NCBI GenBank assembly: GCA_028701945.1
Contig: JAQVPT010000178.1
Coordinates: 1 to 7,497 of the forward strand
Origin: Bacteroidales bacterium
GTDB taxonomy: Bacteria; Bacteroidota; Bacteroidia; Bacteroidales; ML635J-15
Direction: 5' to 3'
DNA length: 7,497 nucleotides
How positions within the stretch are numbered: position 1 is the stretch's first letter; every line of letters begins with the position of its first letter. The notes under the pieces are model-generated. The model had not been told where the DNA came from. It saw nothing but the letters and a program-made list of their open reading frames with translations, and made no database searches. This document shows, one piece after another, positions 1 to 5,499 of this stretch. A program made the position numbers and the translations under genes.

Positions 1-229
1 TAGGATTCTCACTTCCGTTAAGTTCAACAAACATACAAAAGTCAATTTTCCCTCTTTTGAGTTCTCCAGAAATAAGTTTTCGGATTTCAAGTTCTTTTTC
101 TTTATAATAGCCCGGAATGCGGGTATTAATATCAGTGGTTTTAGAATTCAGTGATTTTACGTCAATACTGATTTTTTTATTTTTATACTCCAATACTTCG
201 CGGCCAAAGCCTGTCATAGAGATAATCAT
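1..229 (-). CDS. yicC: YicC/YloC-family endoribonuclease, N-terminal part (cut by window edge)
   Basis: Reading leftwards from an ATG at 229-227, 76 codons run open to the window edge. The start reads MIISMTGFGR, the hallmark N-terminus of the YicC/YloC family. It is followed by IDVKSLNSK (residues 22-30), DINTRIP (33-39) and YKEKELEIRKLI (42-53), then RGKIDF (59-64), in the family's usual order. Family members are about 290 residues, so roughly a quarter is visible. E. coli YicC is an endoribonuclease implicated in small-RNA turnover; the role in this phylum is inferred by homology. A second ATG at 217-215 (MTGFG) is possible, but the longer start matches the family better. A Bacteroidota-type promoter lies at 254-283. 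The gene is on the same strand as the Crp-like gene, 178 bp downstream of it, and is probably a separate transcription unit. In related genomes gmk often follows yicC, but that lies outside this window. Confidence 0.9.
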   Translation of the reverse strand, partial: MIISMTGFGREVLEYKNKKISIDVKSLNSKTTDINTRIPGYYKEKELEIRKLISGELKRGKIDFCMFVELNGSENP

Positions 230-253
230 AAGCCTGTTTTTAAAAATTTCATA

Positions 254-283
254 CAAATATAGTAAACACTTCTCAAAAACCAA
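254..283 (-). promoter_or_regulatory. Bacteroidota-type promoter for yicC
   Basis: On the minus strand, TATATTTG (plus-strand 254-261) matches the Bacteroidota -7 consensus TAnnTTTG. A TTG (plus-strand 281-283) sits exactly 19 nt upstream, as expected for the -33 element. Transcription would start at about 248, giving a leader of roughly 20 nt before the yicC ATG at 229. This is a consensus match read by eye, with no experimental evidence. Confidence 0.6.
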
Positions 284-407
284 CTCAATTTCTATATACG
301 CTATCAAAGATATTAAAATACTTGTTGAAATTTGTCTTTTCGGTAAACTCTGAATCCATCGAAACCCAACATTGCCAAATTACAAGAATTAATTCACAAC
401 TCAAATA

Positions 408-1109
408 TCAACCAATATTAGATATTTTTTGAAGCATTTTAATTTCGACAACTTTGATTCTCCGACCCTCAAGAGCTATAACACCTTCTTGTGCGAATGT
501 TGACAAAGTTCGTATTGCATTACTTGTAGTCATATTGCTAAGGCTTGCAATATCTTCTCTCGACAATAAAGCTTTAATAGTAAGTCCATCATCAAAATAG
601 CCATAAGTTTCGATAAGAAATAAAAGAGACTCTGCGAGGCGACCTCGAATATGCTTTTGTGTAAGACTAACCGTACGCATATTTGATACTCCTAACTCGG
701 TTGCAAGTGAGCTTAACATTGCGAACGAAAGATTGGGATCATTCTTCATAACAGAAAAAAGTGCATTCTTCTCAATAGTACAGGCTATGGAAACTTCAAT
801 CGAAACTGCTGAGGCGTGATAATTTTGCCCTGCAAAAAGAGCTCGATATCCAATAAAGCCACCGGGTCGTGATAAGCGAATAATCTGATCTCTACCTCCT
901 GCTCCTTCCTTAAAAATTTTAACTTTGCCTTCCGACAAACATATAAGCCCCGAAGGCTTTGTGTTCTCCAAAAAAACTAATTCATTTTTCTTATATGATC
1001 GGCATTCTGTGTTCTTCAACAAATACTCTTTGTCGTCTTTGGAAATGTTGTAAAAAACAGACTCTGGAGAGTTAAATAATAATTCTTTGAAACTTTCTTC
1101 TGTCTTCAT
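408..1109 (-). CDS. Crp/Fnr-family transcriptional regulator
   Basis: This 233-residue protein has the two-domain Crp/Fnr plan and normal length. A cyclic-nucleotide-binding beta-roll spans about residues 15-120 (LSEGKVKIF at 58-66, PGGFIGYRALF at 82-92). A long dimerisation helix follows at about 125-155, then a winged helix-turn-helix: LSREDIASLSNMTTSNAIRT at 182-201 and a wing GRRIKVV at 215-221. The Glu and Arg that contact cAMP in E. coli CRP are not seen in the pocket (GYRALF replaces GELGLF), so the ligand is probably not cAMP. There is no N-terminal Cys cluster, since the cysteines are at 36, 57 and 110 only, so it is not an FNR-type Fe-S oxygen sensor. The recognition helix lacks the usual RE pair (TS here), which implies an operator unlike the classical CRP or FNR boxes. 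Targets are unknown. The ATG start lies just downstream of a strong promoter match. Confidence 0.9.
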   Translation of the reverse strand: MKTEESFKELLFNSPESVFYNISKDDKEYLLKNTECRSYKKNELVFLENTKPSGLICLSEGKVKIFKEGAGGRDQIIRLSRPGGFIGYRALFAGQNYHASAVSIEVSIACTIEKNALFSVMKNDPNLSFAMLSSLATELGVSNMRTVSLTQKHIRGRLAESLLFLIETYGYFDDGLTIKALLSREDIASLSNMTTSNAIRTLSTFAQEGVIALEGRRIKVVEIKMLQKISNIG

Positions 1110-1126
1110 TATTTGTTATTTTCTGA

Positions 1127-1157
1127 CAAAATTACAATTTTTATGTTTTATAACAAA
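1127..1157 (-). promoter_or_regulatory. Bacteroidota-type promoter for the Crp-like gene
   Basis: On the minus strand, TAATTTTG (plus-strand 1127-1134) matches the -7 consensus TAnnTTTG, and TTTG (plus-strand 1154-1157) sits upstream with exactly 19 nt between them. Both boxes are perfect matches. The predicted start is at about 1121, leaving a very short leader before the ATG at 1109. A TTTGT/ACAAA inverted pair (1112-1116 and 1126-1130, 9 nt apart) straddles the predicted start and overlaps the -7 box. It could be an operator, possibly autoregulatory, but the half-sites are only 5 bp and AT-rich. Confidence 0.65.
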
Positions 1158-1349
1158 CTAATATTATTAAATCTTTCTTAATTAATTAAAATGCATATAC
1201 TTTTTATTGCCTAAATGATTCCACAATAGTCAGAAAATCAAATTTCGTTTGAATACAAAAACGGATATGCACTTAAATTTACATGTAGCGTTTTACTCGT
1301 AAGTCGGGAAGCTAAAGTTTGTGCAGATATTGATAAAAAAATATAAGTT

Positions 1350-1460
1350 GCCCCGTCAGGGCGTTTATCAAAGTTGGGTCAGAAGAATGAGGCGTTGCCT
1401 CATTTTTAAATAATATCAGACTTTCAGCCTGATATAGTTTTTTACTACTAAGGCTGAAAG
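1350..1460. repeat. Cluster of perfect inverted repeats, REP/MITE-like palindromic element
   Basis: Four stem-forming pairs lie within about 110 bp. GCCC/GGGC occupies 1350-1353 and 1359-1362. AATGAGGC/GCCTCATT occupies 1386-1393 and 1397-1404 (8-bp arms, 3-nt loop). ATATCAG/CTGATAT occupies 1413-1419 and 1429-1435. CTTTCAGCCT/AGGCTGAAAG occupies 1421-1430 and 1451-1460 (10-bp arms, 20-nt loop). The last two cannot form together, because the 3' arm of one overlaps the 5' arm of the other. The arms are GC-richer than the flanks. Such mosaics of short palindromes resemble REP or MITE-like intergenic repeats; from memory, similar motifs recur in environmental Bacteroidota genomes, but only one copy is visible here. 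No transposase is nearby. Alternatives are a structured RNA or the remnant of a larger element. Confidence 0.6.
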
Positions 1461-1558
1461 AGCGTTTAAAAATAAGCTGCAAGTCTGTATTATTATAATC
1501 AGATACGAAACTTCTAATTAGTCTTTGCAAGAAAACGTCAAATACTGAATTACTCTCA

Positions 1559-1623
1559 TTTCTGAAACAGTCATTTACGTAAAGTAAACTCCTTAGTTTC
1601 AGAAACTTCGAACCGACTGAAAG
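1559..1623. repeat. Stem-loop with 10-bp arms and recurring CTGAAA units
   Basis: TTTCTGAAAC (1559-1568) and GTTTCAGAAA (1596-1605) are perfect 10-bp inverted arms around a 27-nt loop that itself contains the palindrome TTTACGTAAA (1574-1583). Downstream CTGAAA (1617-1622) can pair instead with TTTCAG (1597-1602). CAGTC (1568-1572) can pair with GACTG (1615-1619), a crossing arrangement that would make a pseudoknot. The CTGAAA/TTTCAG unit also appears in the 1421-1460 stem, so this may be part of the same repeat cluster. Confidence 0.45.
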
Positions 1624-1671
1624 GAGCTCATGACCACCATTAAAATAATAATATTATGGTGAATAAAGCCT

Positions 1672-1679
1672 TATCTTTG
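1672..1679 (+). promoter_or_regulatory. Candidate -7 box for the radical SAM operon (weak)
   Basis: TATCTTTG fits the -7 consensus TAnnTTTG on the plus strand, and I found no other exact match between here and the radical SAM gene. There is no TTG at the -33 distance. It would give a leader of about 240 nt. The box overlaps the TCTTTGA/TCAAAGA inverted repeat (1674-1697), which could make it a regulated promoter or could simply be chance. Confidence 0.25.
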
Positions 1680-1922
1680 ACGCTTTCTTATCAAAGACAC
1701 AAAAAGTAGTAGTTTTCTTTCGAGCACTAATTAATTAACCAAACACCGATGACATCCTGTAAGTACGGATTATAATTTTTAATTCAAAAAAATAATCAAA
1801 TCGTATGTTTATATGAAACCAATACGCCTTTTAACTACACAAATCGGTCTCATTATAAATTAAATATTGCTAAAATTACTTACTAAAAAGTTTCATTTGC
1901 AAGAAATAATTAACCATTAAAC

Positions 1923-2981
1923 TTGCGACAGAACCGCCTTTTTTTAGTAGCTTGCAACAATAAATTTGACAAATTGAATCGCTTTAAAATTATAAAATAT
2001 CTAACAATTAGAAAATTAATAAATCTTATTAATTTATCGTTTTACTATCGTAATTTAAAAACAAAAAAAATTAAACAAAATAATGGCTCAAAAGTAAATA
2101 AGCCTCTTCCACCTCCATCATTTATAACATTTGAACCAACAAACTATTGCAATTTAAAATGTGCTGCATGTCCCTCTGGCACAGGCTTATTAACAAGAGA
2201 CAAAGGTTTTGCAGACCTTGAGTTATTTAAAAATCTAATTCAGCAAAACAAAAAACATTTAGTCAATATAATACTCCATTTTCAAGGAGAACCTTTGTTA
2301 CATGAACAACTTGGCAAAATGATAAGTTTTGCAAAAAAACACAAAATCTTCACTGAGTTTTCAACAAATGGACATACAATACACACTAATATCGACATAA
2401 TTAAAAATTCTAAACCTGATAGAATTATTGTTTCTCTCGACGGAATAGAACAAGAAACTTATAATAAATATAGAGTAAATGGCGATATTAAAAAAGTTTA
2501 TCAAGGACTTGAAGCATTATCACAACTAAATAAAAAAGAACGTCCATACATTGAGTTGCAATTTCTTGTTTTCAAGCATAACGAACACGAAATAGAGCAG
2601 TTATATAAACTAAAAAATAAATATAAAATTGATAAAATCAGTTTAAAAACCGCACAAATTTACTCTAAAAATCAAATTGATTTGCTTCCCAATAATTCTA
2701 AATATTCAAGATATATTGTGAATGGAGATAAATTTGAAATAAATTCTAAATTGCCTAATTCGTGCAGACGGATTATTTTTGGCTCAGTAATCACCTGGGA
2801 TGGGAAACTAGTTCCATGTTGCTTTGACAAAGACGCTAATTTCATTATGGGTGATATTAAAAACAAATCTATGAACGATATTCGAAATGGAAATAATTAT
2901 CAAAGATTTATAAAAAATGTATTTTTGCAGCGAAATAAAATAGAAATGTGTAAAAACTGTACGGAAGGAATAAGAACATAA
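1923..2981 (+). CDS. Radical SAM / SPASM domain protein of unknown substrate
   Basis: The radical SAM core opens with the [4Fe-4S]-binding CxxxCxxC motif CNLKCAAC (C76, C80, C83), preceded by FITFEPT. QGEP (121-124) is the SAM-binding GGEP-like motif, and STNG and VSLDG follow in the expected beta strands. The C-terminus carries a SPASM-type auxiliary cluster region: C281, then VITWDGKLVPCCFD with C299 and C300, then CKNC with C343 and C346. The protein is therefore probably an anaerobic Fe-S enzyme; SPASM proteins modify peptides, sugars or proteins, but the substrate cannot be read from the sequence. The start is uncertain. The frame opens at 1914 and has no ATG before the first Fe-S cysteine. 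TTG at 1923 is used here, and TTG at 1974 (residue 18) would leave a basic leader of more typical length. It lies 62 bp upstream of folK and is probably co-transcribed with it. Confidence 0.88.
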   Translation: MRQNRLFLVACNNKFDKLNRFKIIKYLTIRKLINLINLSFYYRNLKTKKIKQNNGSKVNKPLPPPSFITFEPTNYCNLKCAACPSGTGLLTRDKGFADLELFKNLIQQNKKHLVNIILHFQGEPLLHEQLGKMISFAKKHKIFTEFSTNGHTIHTNIDIIKNSKPDRIIVSLDGIEQETYNKYRVNGDIKKVYQGLEALSQLNKKERPYIELQFLVFKHNEHEIEQLYKLKNKYKIDKISLKTAQIYSKNQIDLLPNNSKYSRYIVNGDKFEINSKLPNSCRRIIFGSVITWDGKLVPCCFDKDANFIMGDIKNKSMNDIRNGNNYQRFIKNVFLQRNKIEMCKNCTEGIRT

Positions 2982-3043
2982 TAAAAAACATTTAAAAAAG
3001 TAAAAGTAATAGAAGTTATCATTAAAACTGAAATTTTAAAAAA

Positions 3044-3538
3044 TTGGAAACTATTTATCTCGGTATAGGCGGAAACTTAGGAAACAGATTAGAAAACATT
3101 AATTCTGCAATCAATCATATCACAAAAGATATTGTAAGACCTGATAAAATATCATCAGTTTATTTATCAGAACCTTGGGGTTTTGAACATGCTAAATATT
3201 TTACAAATGTTGTGATTGCACTAAAAACAGATATGCTTGTTAAAGATATTTTGCAAATTGTATTAAATATCGAAAATAAAATGAAAAGAATCAGGACATC
3301 TAGTGGTTATCAAGGCAGAACAATGGATATCGACATTTTATATTATGGGAATAAAGTAATAAAAACTCAAAACCTTGAAATCCCGCACCCTAAAATTGAA
3401 GACAGATTATTTGTACTTTTACCAATAAAAGAGATTAGTCCTAATTTTTGTTCGCCAGTTTCTGGGAAACATATAAATAATCTAATTATTGAATGCAAAG
3501 ACAAAAGTAAAATTAAAAAACTACATTATGGAGCATAA
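3044..3538 (+). CDS. folK: 2-amino-4-hydroxy-6-hydroxymethyldihydropteridine diphosphokinase (HPPK)
   Basis: This enzyme transfers pyrophosphate from ATP to 6-hydroxymethyl-7,8-dihydropterin, a cytosolic step of folate synthesis just before dihydropteroate synthase. The 164-residue length fits single-domain HPPK. The N-terminus reads YLGIGGNLGNR (5-15), the usual GSNxG-type start. SEPWGFEHAKYFTNVV matches the central region. GRTMDIDILYYG contains the two magnesium-binding aspartates at D95 and D97, the same numbers as in E. coli HPPK. IPHP and DRLFVLLPIKEISP complete the pattern. The start is TTG: an in-frame stop at 3029-3031 leaves only AAT, TTT, AAA and AAA codons before it, so no ATG is available. 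The last 11 bases overlap the start of tadA, suggesting translational coupling. Confidence 0.95.
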   Translation: METIYLGIGGNLGNRLENINSAINHITKDIVRPDKISSVYLSEPWGFEHAKYFTNVVIALKTDMLVKDILQIVLNIENKMKRIRTSSGYQGRTMDIDILYYGNKVIKTQNLEIPHPKIEDRLFVLLPIKEISPNFCSPVSGKHINNLIIECKDKSKIKKLHYGA

Positions 3539-3959
3539 AATATTTATGAAAATGGCTCTACTAGAAGCACAAAAAGCAGCCGATGAAGGCGAAATTCCAG
3601 TAGGTGCTATTATCGTTTGCAAAAATAAACTTATTGCACGAGCACATAACCAAACCGAAATGCTAAATGACGTTACTGCACATGCCGAAATATTAGCAAT
3701 CACAGCAGCAGCTAACAGCTTAGGAGCTAAATATCTTACTGATTGCACTATATACGTAACATTAGAGCCGTGTGTAATGTGTGCCGGTGCATTAGCATGG
3801 TCACAGATATCAAATATTGTTTACGGAGCGAGTGATAACAAGAAAGGATTTTCCTGTTTTAGCGAAAAAATATTACACCCGAAAACAAATATTATCAAAG
3901 GAATAATGGCAGAAGAATGCTCTGCATTGATGACGGATTTTTTTGACAAGAAAAGATAA
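3528..3959 (+). CDS. tadA: tRNA-specific adenosine deaminase (A34 to inosine)
   Basis: TadA deaminates the wobble adenosine of tRNA-Arg(ACG) to inosine. The 143-residue product shows the cytidine/deoxycytidylate deaminase zinc site: H52-A-E54 in TAHAEILAI, where the Glu is the proton shuttle, and P81-C82-V-M-C85 in LEPCVMCAGAL. The N-terminal helix MKMALLEAQKAADEGEIPVGAIIV is typical. GASDNKKGFSCFS and the C-terminal FFDKKR fit TadA rather than guanine or cytosine deaminases. ATG at 3528 is preferred: the frame can be extended to a TTG at 3489, but those 13 extra codons lie inside folK and have no family counterpart. It is the last gene of the plus-strand operon and is followed within about 15 bp by a terminator hairpin. 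Confidence 0.95.
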   Translation: MEHKIFMKMALLEAQKAADEGEIPVGAIIVCKNKLIARAHNQTEMLNDVTAHAEILAITAAANSLGAKYLTDCTIYVTLEPCVMCAGALAWSQISNIVYGASDNKKGFSCFSEKILHPKTNIIKGIMAEECSALMTDFFDKKR

Positions 3960-3973
3960 GAAAAAGGGACGCT

Positions 3974-3993
3974 CACGTTCAAAACGTGTTTTT
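3974..3993 (+). terminator. Rho-independent terminator after tadA
   Basis: CACGTT (3974-3979) and AACGTG (3983-3988) are perfect arms around a CAA loop, followed directly by TTTTT (3989-3993). It sits between two converging operons, 14 nt past the tadA stop. The stem is only 6 bp, so strength is uncertain. On the minus strand there is no T-run next to the stem, so it mainly serves the plus strand. Confidence 0.65.
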
Positions 3994-4030
3994 ACAATTT
4001 CGCACACGCCTATAACTTGTGGTTCCTACT

Positions 4031-5290
4031 CTACTCATCAAACAGCATTACCTTTTCTATTTTTGTATCTTGGATTTTCAAAATCTTAAATTTATAATTT
4101 CGAGAATCTTTAATATTAATAATTTCTGACTGATAAGGAAAACTACCATGGTGATATAAAATATAACCTGCAATAGTTTCATAATCATCTGATTCTGTTA
4201 GCTCAAAACCAAACGCTTCATTAAAATCATCAAGTTCTTGCCTACCACTCATAATATAGTTACCATCAGCATCAACAGCAACATTAGTTTCTGGAGTATC
4301 ATGTTCATCTTCGAACTCTCCAAAAATTTCTTCGAGAATATCCTCTACTGTAACCATTCCCGAAGTACTTCCAAACTCATCAACTACAATAGCAAGACTT
4401 TTTTTACTCTTAATAAGTTGATCAAACAATTTTTTTGCAGACATTGTTTCAGGAACAATCATTACTTGACGTACAGCATTTCGCAATTTCTGAGGGTTTT
4501 TAAAAATGTCTTTAACATTAACATATCCGGTAATTTCGTCATAATTATCTCTGTAAACAAGAAGATTTGAGTGACCTGTTTCTATAAATTTTTCTTTGAG
4601 ATCACTTATCTCCATGTTAATTGATACCGCTTGTATTTCATTACGTGGGACAATACATTCGCGAAGTTTGACTGATGAAAAATCCATAGCATTTTGAAAA
4701 ATCTTTAAATCATGTGATTCCTTACTTCTTTCACTATCTTTTGTACTTTTATCAATTATTTCATCAATGTCTATTTTACCAAAAGCTTTTTCTTTTTGCG
4801 ACTTGTCGAGATTTTCACTAATAAAAAAACTCATGAAAAAACTAGAAATCCACATGGAAAATACAACTACTGGATAAAAAAGATAATAAAAGAAAATCAA
4901 TGGTATTGAAAATGTGGTAAGTGCTGTATTACTAATAATTCTAAAAAGGGTTTTCGGCAAAAATTCAGCAAAAACTAGAATAAATAGAGTTGATAAAACC
5001 GTCTGTATAATCAAAACATAAACTTCATTATTGACAAAACTTTCGATTGGTGCTTGTAATATTTTAGCCATAAAAATTCCATAAATAACAAGCACTAAAT
5101 TATTGCCAACCAACATTGCAGAAATAAATTGAGATTGATTATTATTAAAAACCGTCAATATTCTTGACCTAATCCCCAACTCTTTTGAGGCAAGCTCCAA
5201 GCGCAATTTATTTGAGGATATAAAAGCAATTTCCATCCCTGAAAAGAACGCCGAAAAAACTACTGAAATAATAATTATAATCCAATCCAT
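4031..5290 (-). CDS. CNNM/CorC-HlyC-type membrane protein with CBS pair
   Basis: This 419-residue protein has the full three-part CNNM/CorC layout. An N-terminal DUF21 membrane domain has hydrophobic stretches at about 3-22, 55-80, 88-112 and 118-150, with the family motifs SGMEIAF, GNNLVLVIYG and AEFLPKT. A CBS pair spans about 205-330 (IVPRNEIQAVS; VVDEFGSTSGMVTVEDILEEIFGE). A C-terminal CorC_HlyC domain follows (about 338-419, MSGRQELDDFNEAFGF, ETIAGYIL). Relatives export or handle Mg2+ and Co2+, and the 'hemolysin' label is historical. In Bacteroidota a paralog, GldE, supports gliding, but gldE sits beside gldD and not in an LptC cluster, so that name is not given. The start ATG overlaps the previous stop in TAATG, a classic coupling arrangement. 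It is the last gene of the envelope operon. Confidence 0.92.
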   Translation of the reverse strand: MDWIIIIISVVFSAFFSGMEIAFISSNKLRLELASKELGIRSRILTVFNNNQSQFISAMLVGNNLVLVIYGIFMAKILQAPIESFVNNEVYVLIIQTVLSTLFILVFAEFLPKTLFRIISNTALTTFSIPLIFFYYLFYPVVVFSMWISSFFMSFFISENLDKSQKEKAFGKIDIDEIIDKSTKDSERSKESHDLKIFQNAMDFSSVKLRECIVPRNEIQAVSINMEISDLKEKFIETGHSNLLVYRDNYDEITGYVNVKDIFKNPQKLRNAVRQVMIVPETMSAKKLFDQLIKSKKSLAIVVDEFGSTSGMVTVEDILEEIFGEFEDEHDTPETNVAVDADGNYIMSGRQELDDFNEAFGFELTESDDYETIAGYILYHHGSFPYQSEIINIKDSRNYKFKILKIQDTKIEKVMLFDE

Positions 5291-5499
5291 TACTTATTCC
5301 TGTTATTTCTTTTTTCATTATTAATTCTTTGCATACGTCTAACAGCAAACATACCTAAACTAATAACACTTAGGGAGTATAGCATCCACGCTTTATTGAT
5401 TCCAATTTTAAGATTATAATAAATACCCATCCCTAAGCAAAACATTGCCATTAATATCCATGCAACTTCAATAATTACAAAAAAATTCTTTTTAATCAT
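5290..5499 (-). CDS. Small two-helix membrane protein, unknown function
   Basis: This 69-residue protein has two predicted membrane helices, about residues 5-27 (FFVIIEVAWILMAMFCLGMG) and 36-54 (INKAWMLYSLSVISLGMFAVRR), joined by a short basic loop. The tail is strongly basic (RRMQRINNEKRNNRNK), which by the positive-inside rule places the C-terminus in the cytoplasm. I do not recognise a named family. Support for it being real comes from context: it overlaps the lptC end by 8 bp and shares one base with the downstream CNNM gene start, leaving no gap on either side. It may be an accessory subunit of one of its neighbours; that is inference only. Confidence 0.75.
   Translation of the reverse strand: MIKKNFFVIIEVAWILMAMFCLGMGIYYNLKIGINKAWMLYSLSVISLGMFAVRRMQRINNEKRNNRNK

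Larger units (their letters stand above)
1461..1922. other. Non-coding remainder of the gap, with further short stem-loops
   Basis: I see no credible gene here: open frames are short and cross palindromes. It holds several inverted repeats: TTTCTGAAAC/GTTTCAGAAA at 1559-1568 and 1596-1605; a TTTACGTAAA palindrome at 1574-1583; CACCAT/ATGGTG at 1635-1640 and 1656-1661; TCTTTGA/TCAAAGA at 1674-1680 and 1691-1697. From about 1700 to 1922 the sequence is plain AT-rich DNA. It should contain the promoter or leader of the radical SAM operon, but no complete -33/-7 pair is visible there. Confidence 0.5.

Noticed and set aside
117..353. Open frame of 78 codons on the plus strand
   Set aside because: It is antisense to yicC and its promoter; the protein is low-complexity hydrophobic with no recognisable motif, while the opposite strand is clearly YicC.
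1312..1530. Open frame of 72 codons on the minus strand in the palindrome region
   Set aside because: It runs straight through the inverted repeats, has no recognisable domain, and is best explained as a chance reading of the repeat element.
1350..1700. CRISPR array
   Set aside because: The repeats are inverted pairs of different sequence, not direct repeats with regular spacers, and no cas gene is present.
2672..2866. Open frame of 64 codons antisense to the radical SAM gene
   Set aside because: The opposite strand encodes the conserved SPASM region; this frame shows no independent features.
3489..3527. Extended TTG start for tadA
   Set aside because: The extra 13 codons lie within folK and do not match TadA N-termini; ATG at 3528 gives the family length.
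3521..3748. Open frame of 75 codons antisense to tadA
   Set aside because: It is a shadow of the conserved tadA coding sequence.
4238..4570. Open frame of 110 codons antisense to the CNNM/CorC gene
   Set aside because: The minus strand encodes intact CBS and CorC domains; the plus-strand product is Asn/Ile/Ser-rich and unrecognisable.
4031..5290. Calling this gene gldE
   Set aside because: The domain plan is shared by all CNNM/CorC proteins; the usual gldD neighbour is missing and the context is the LptC cluster.
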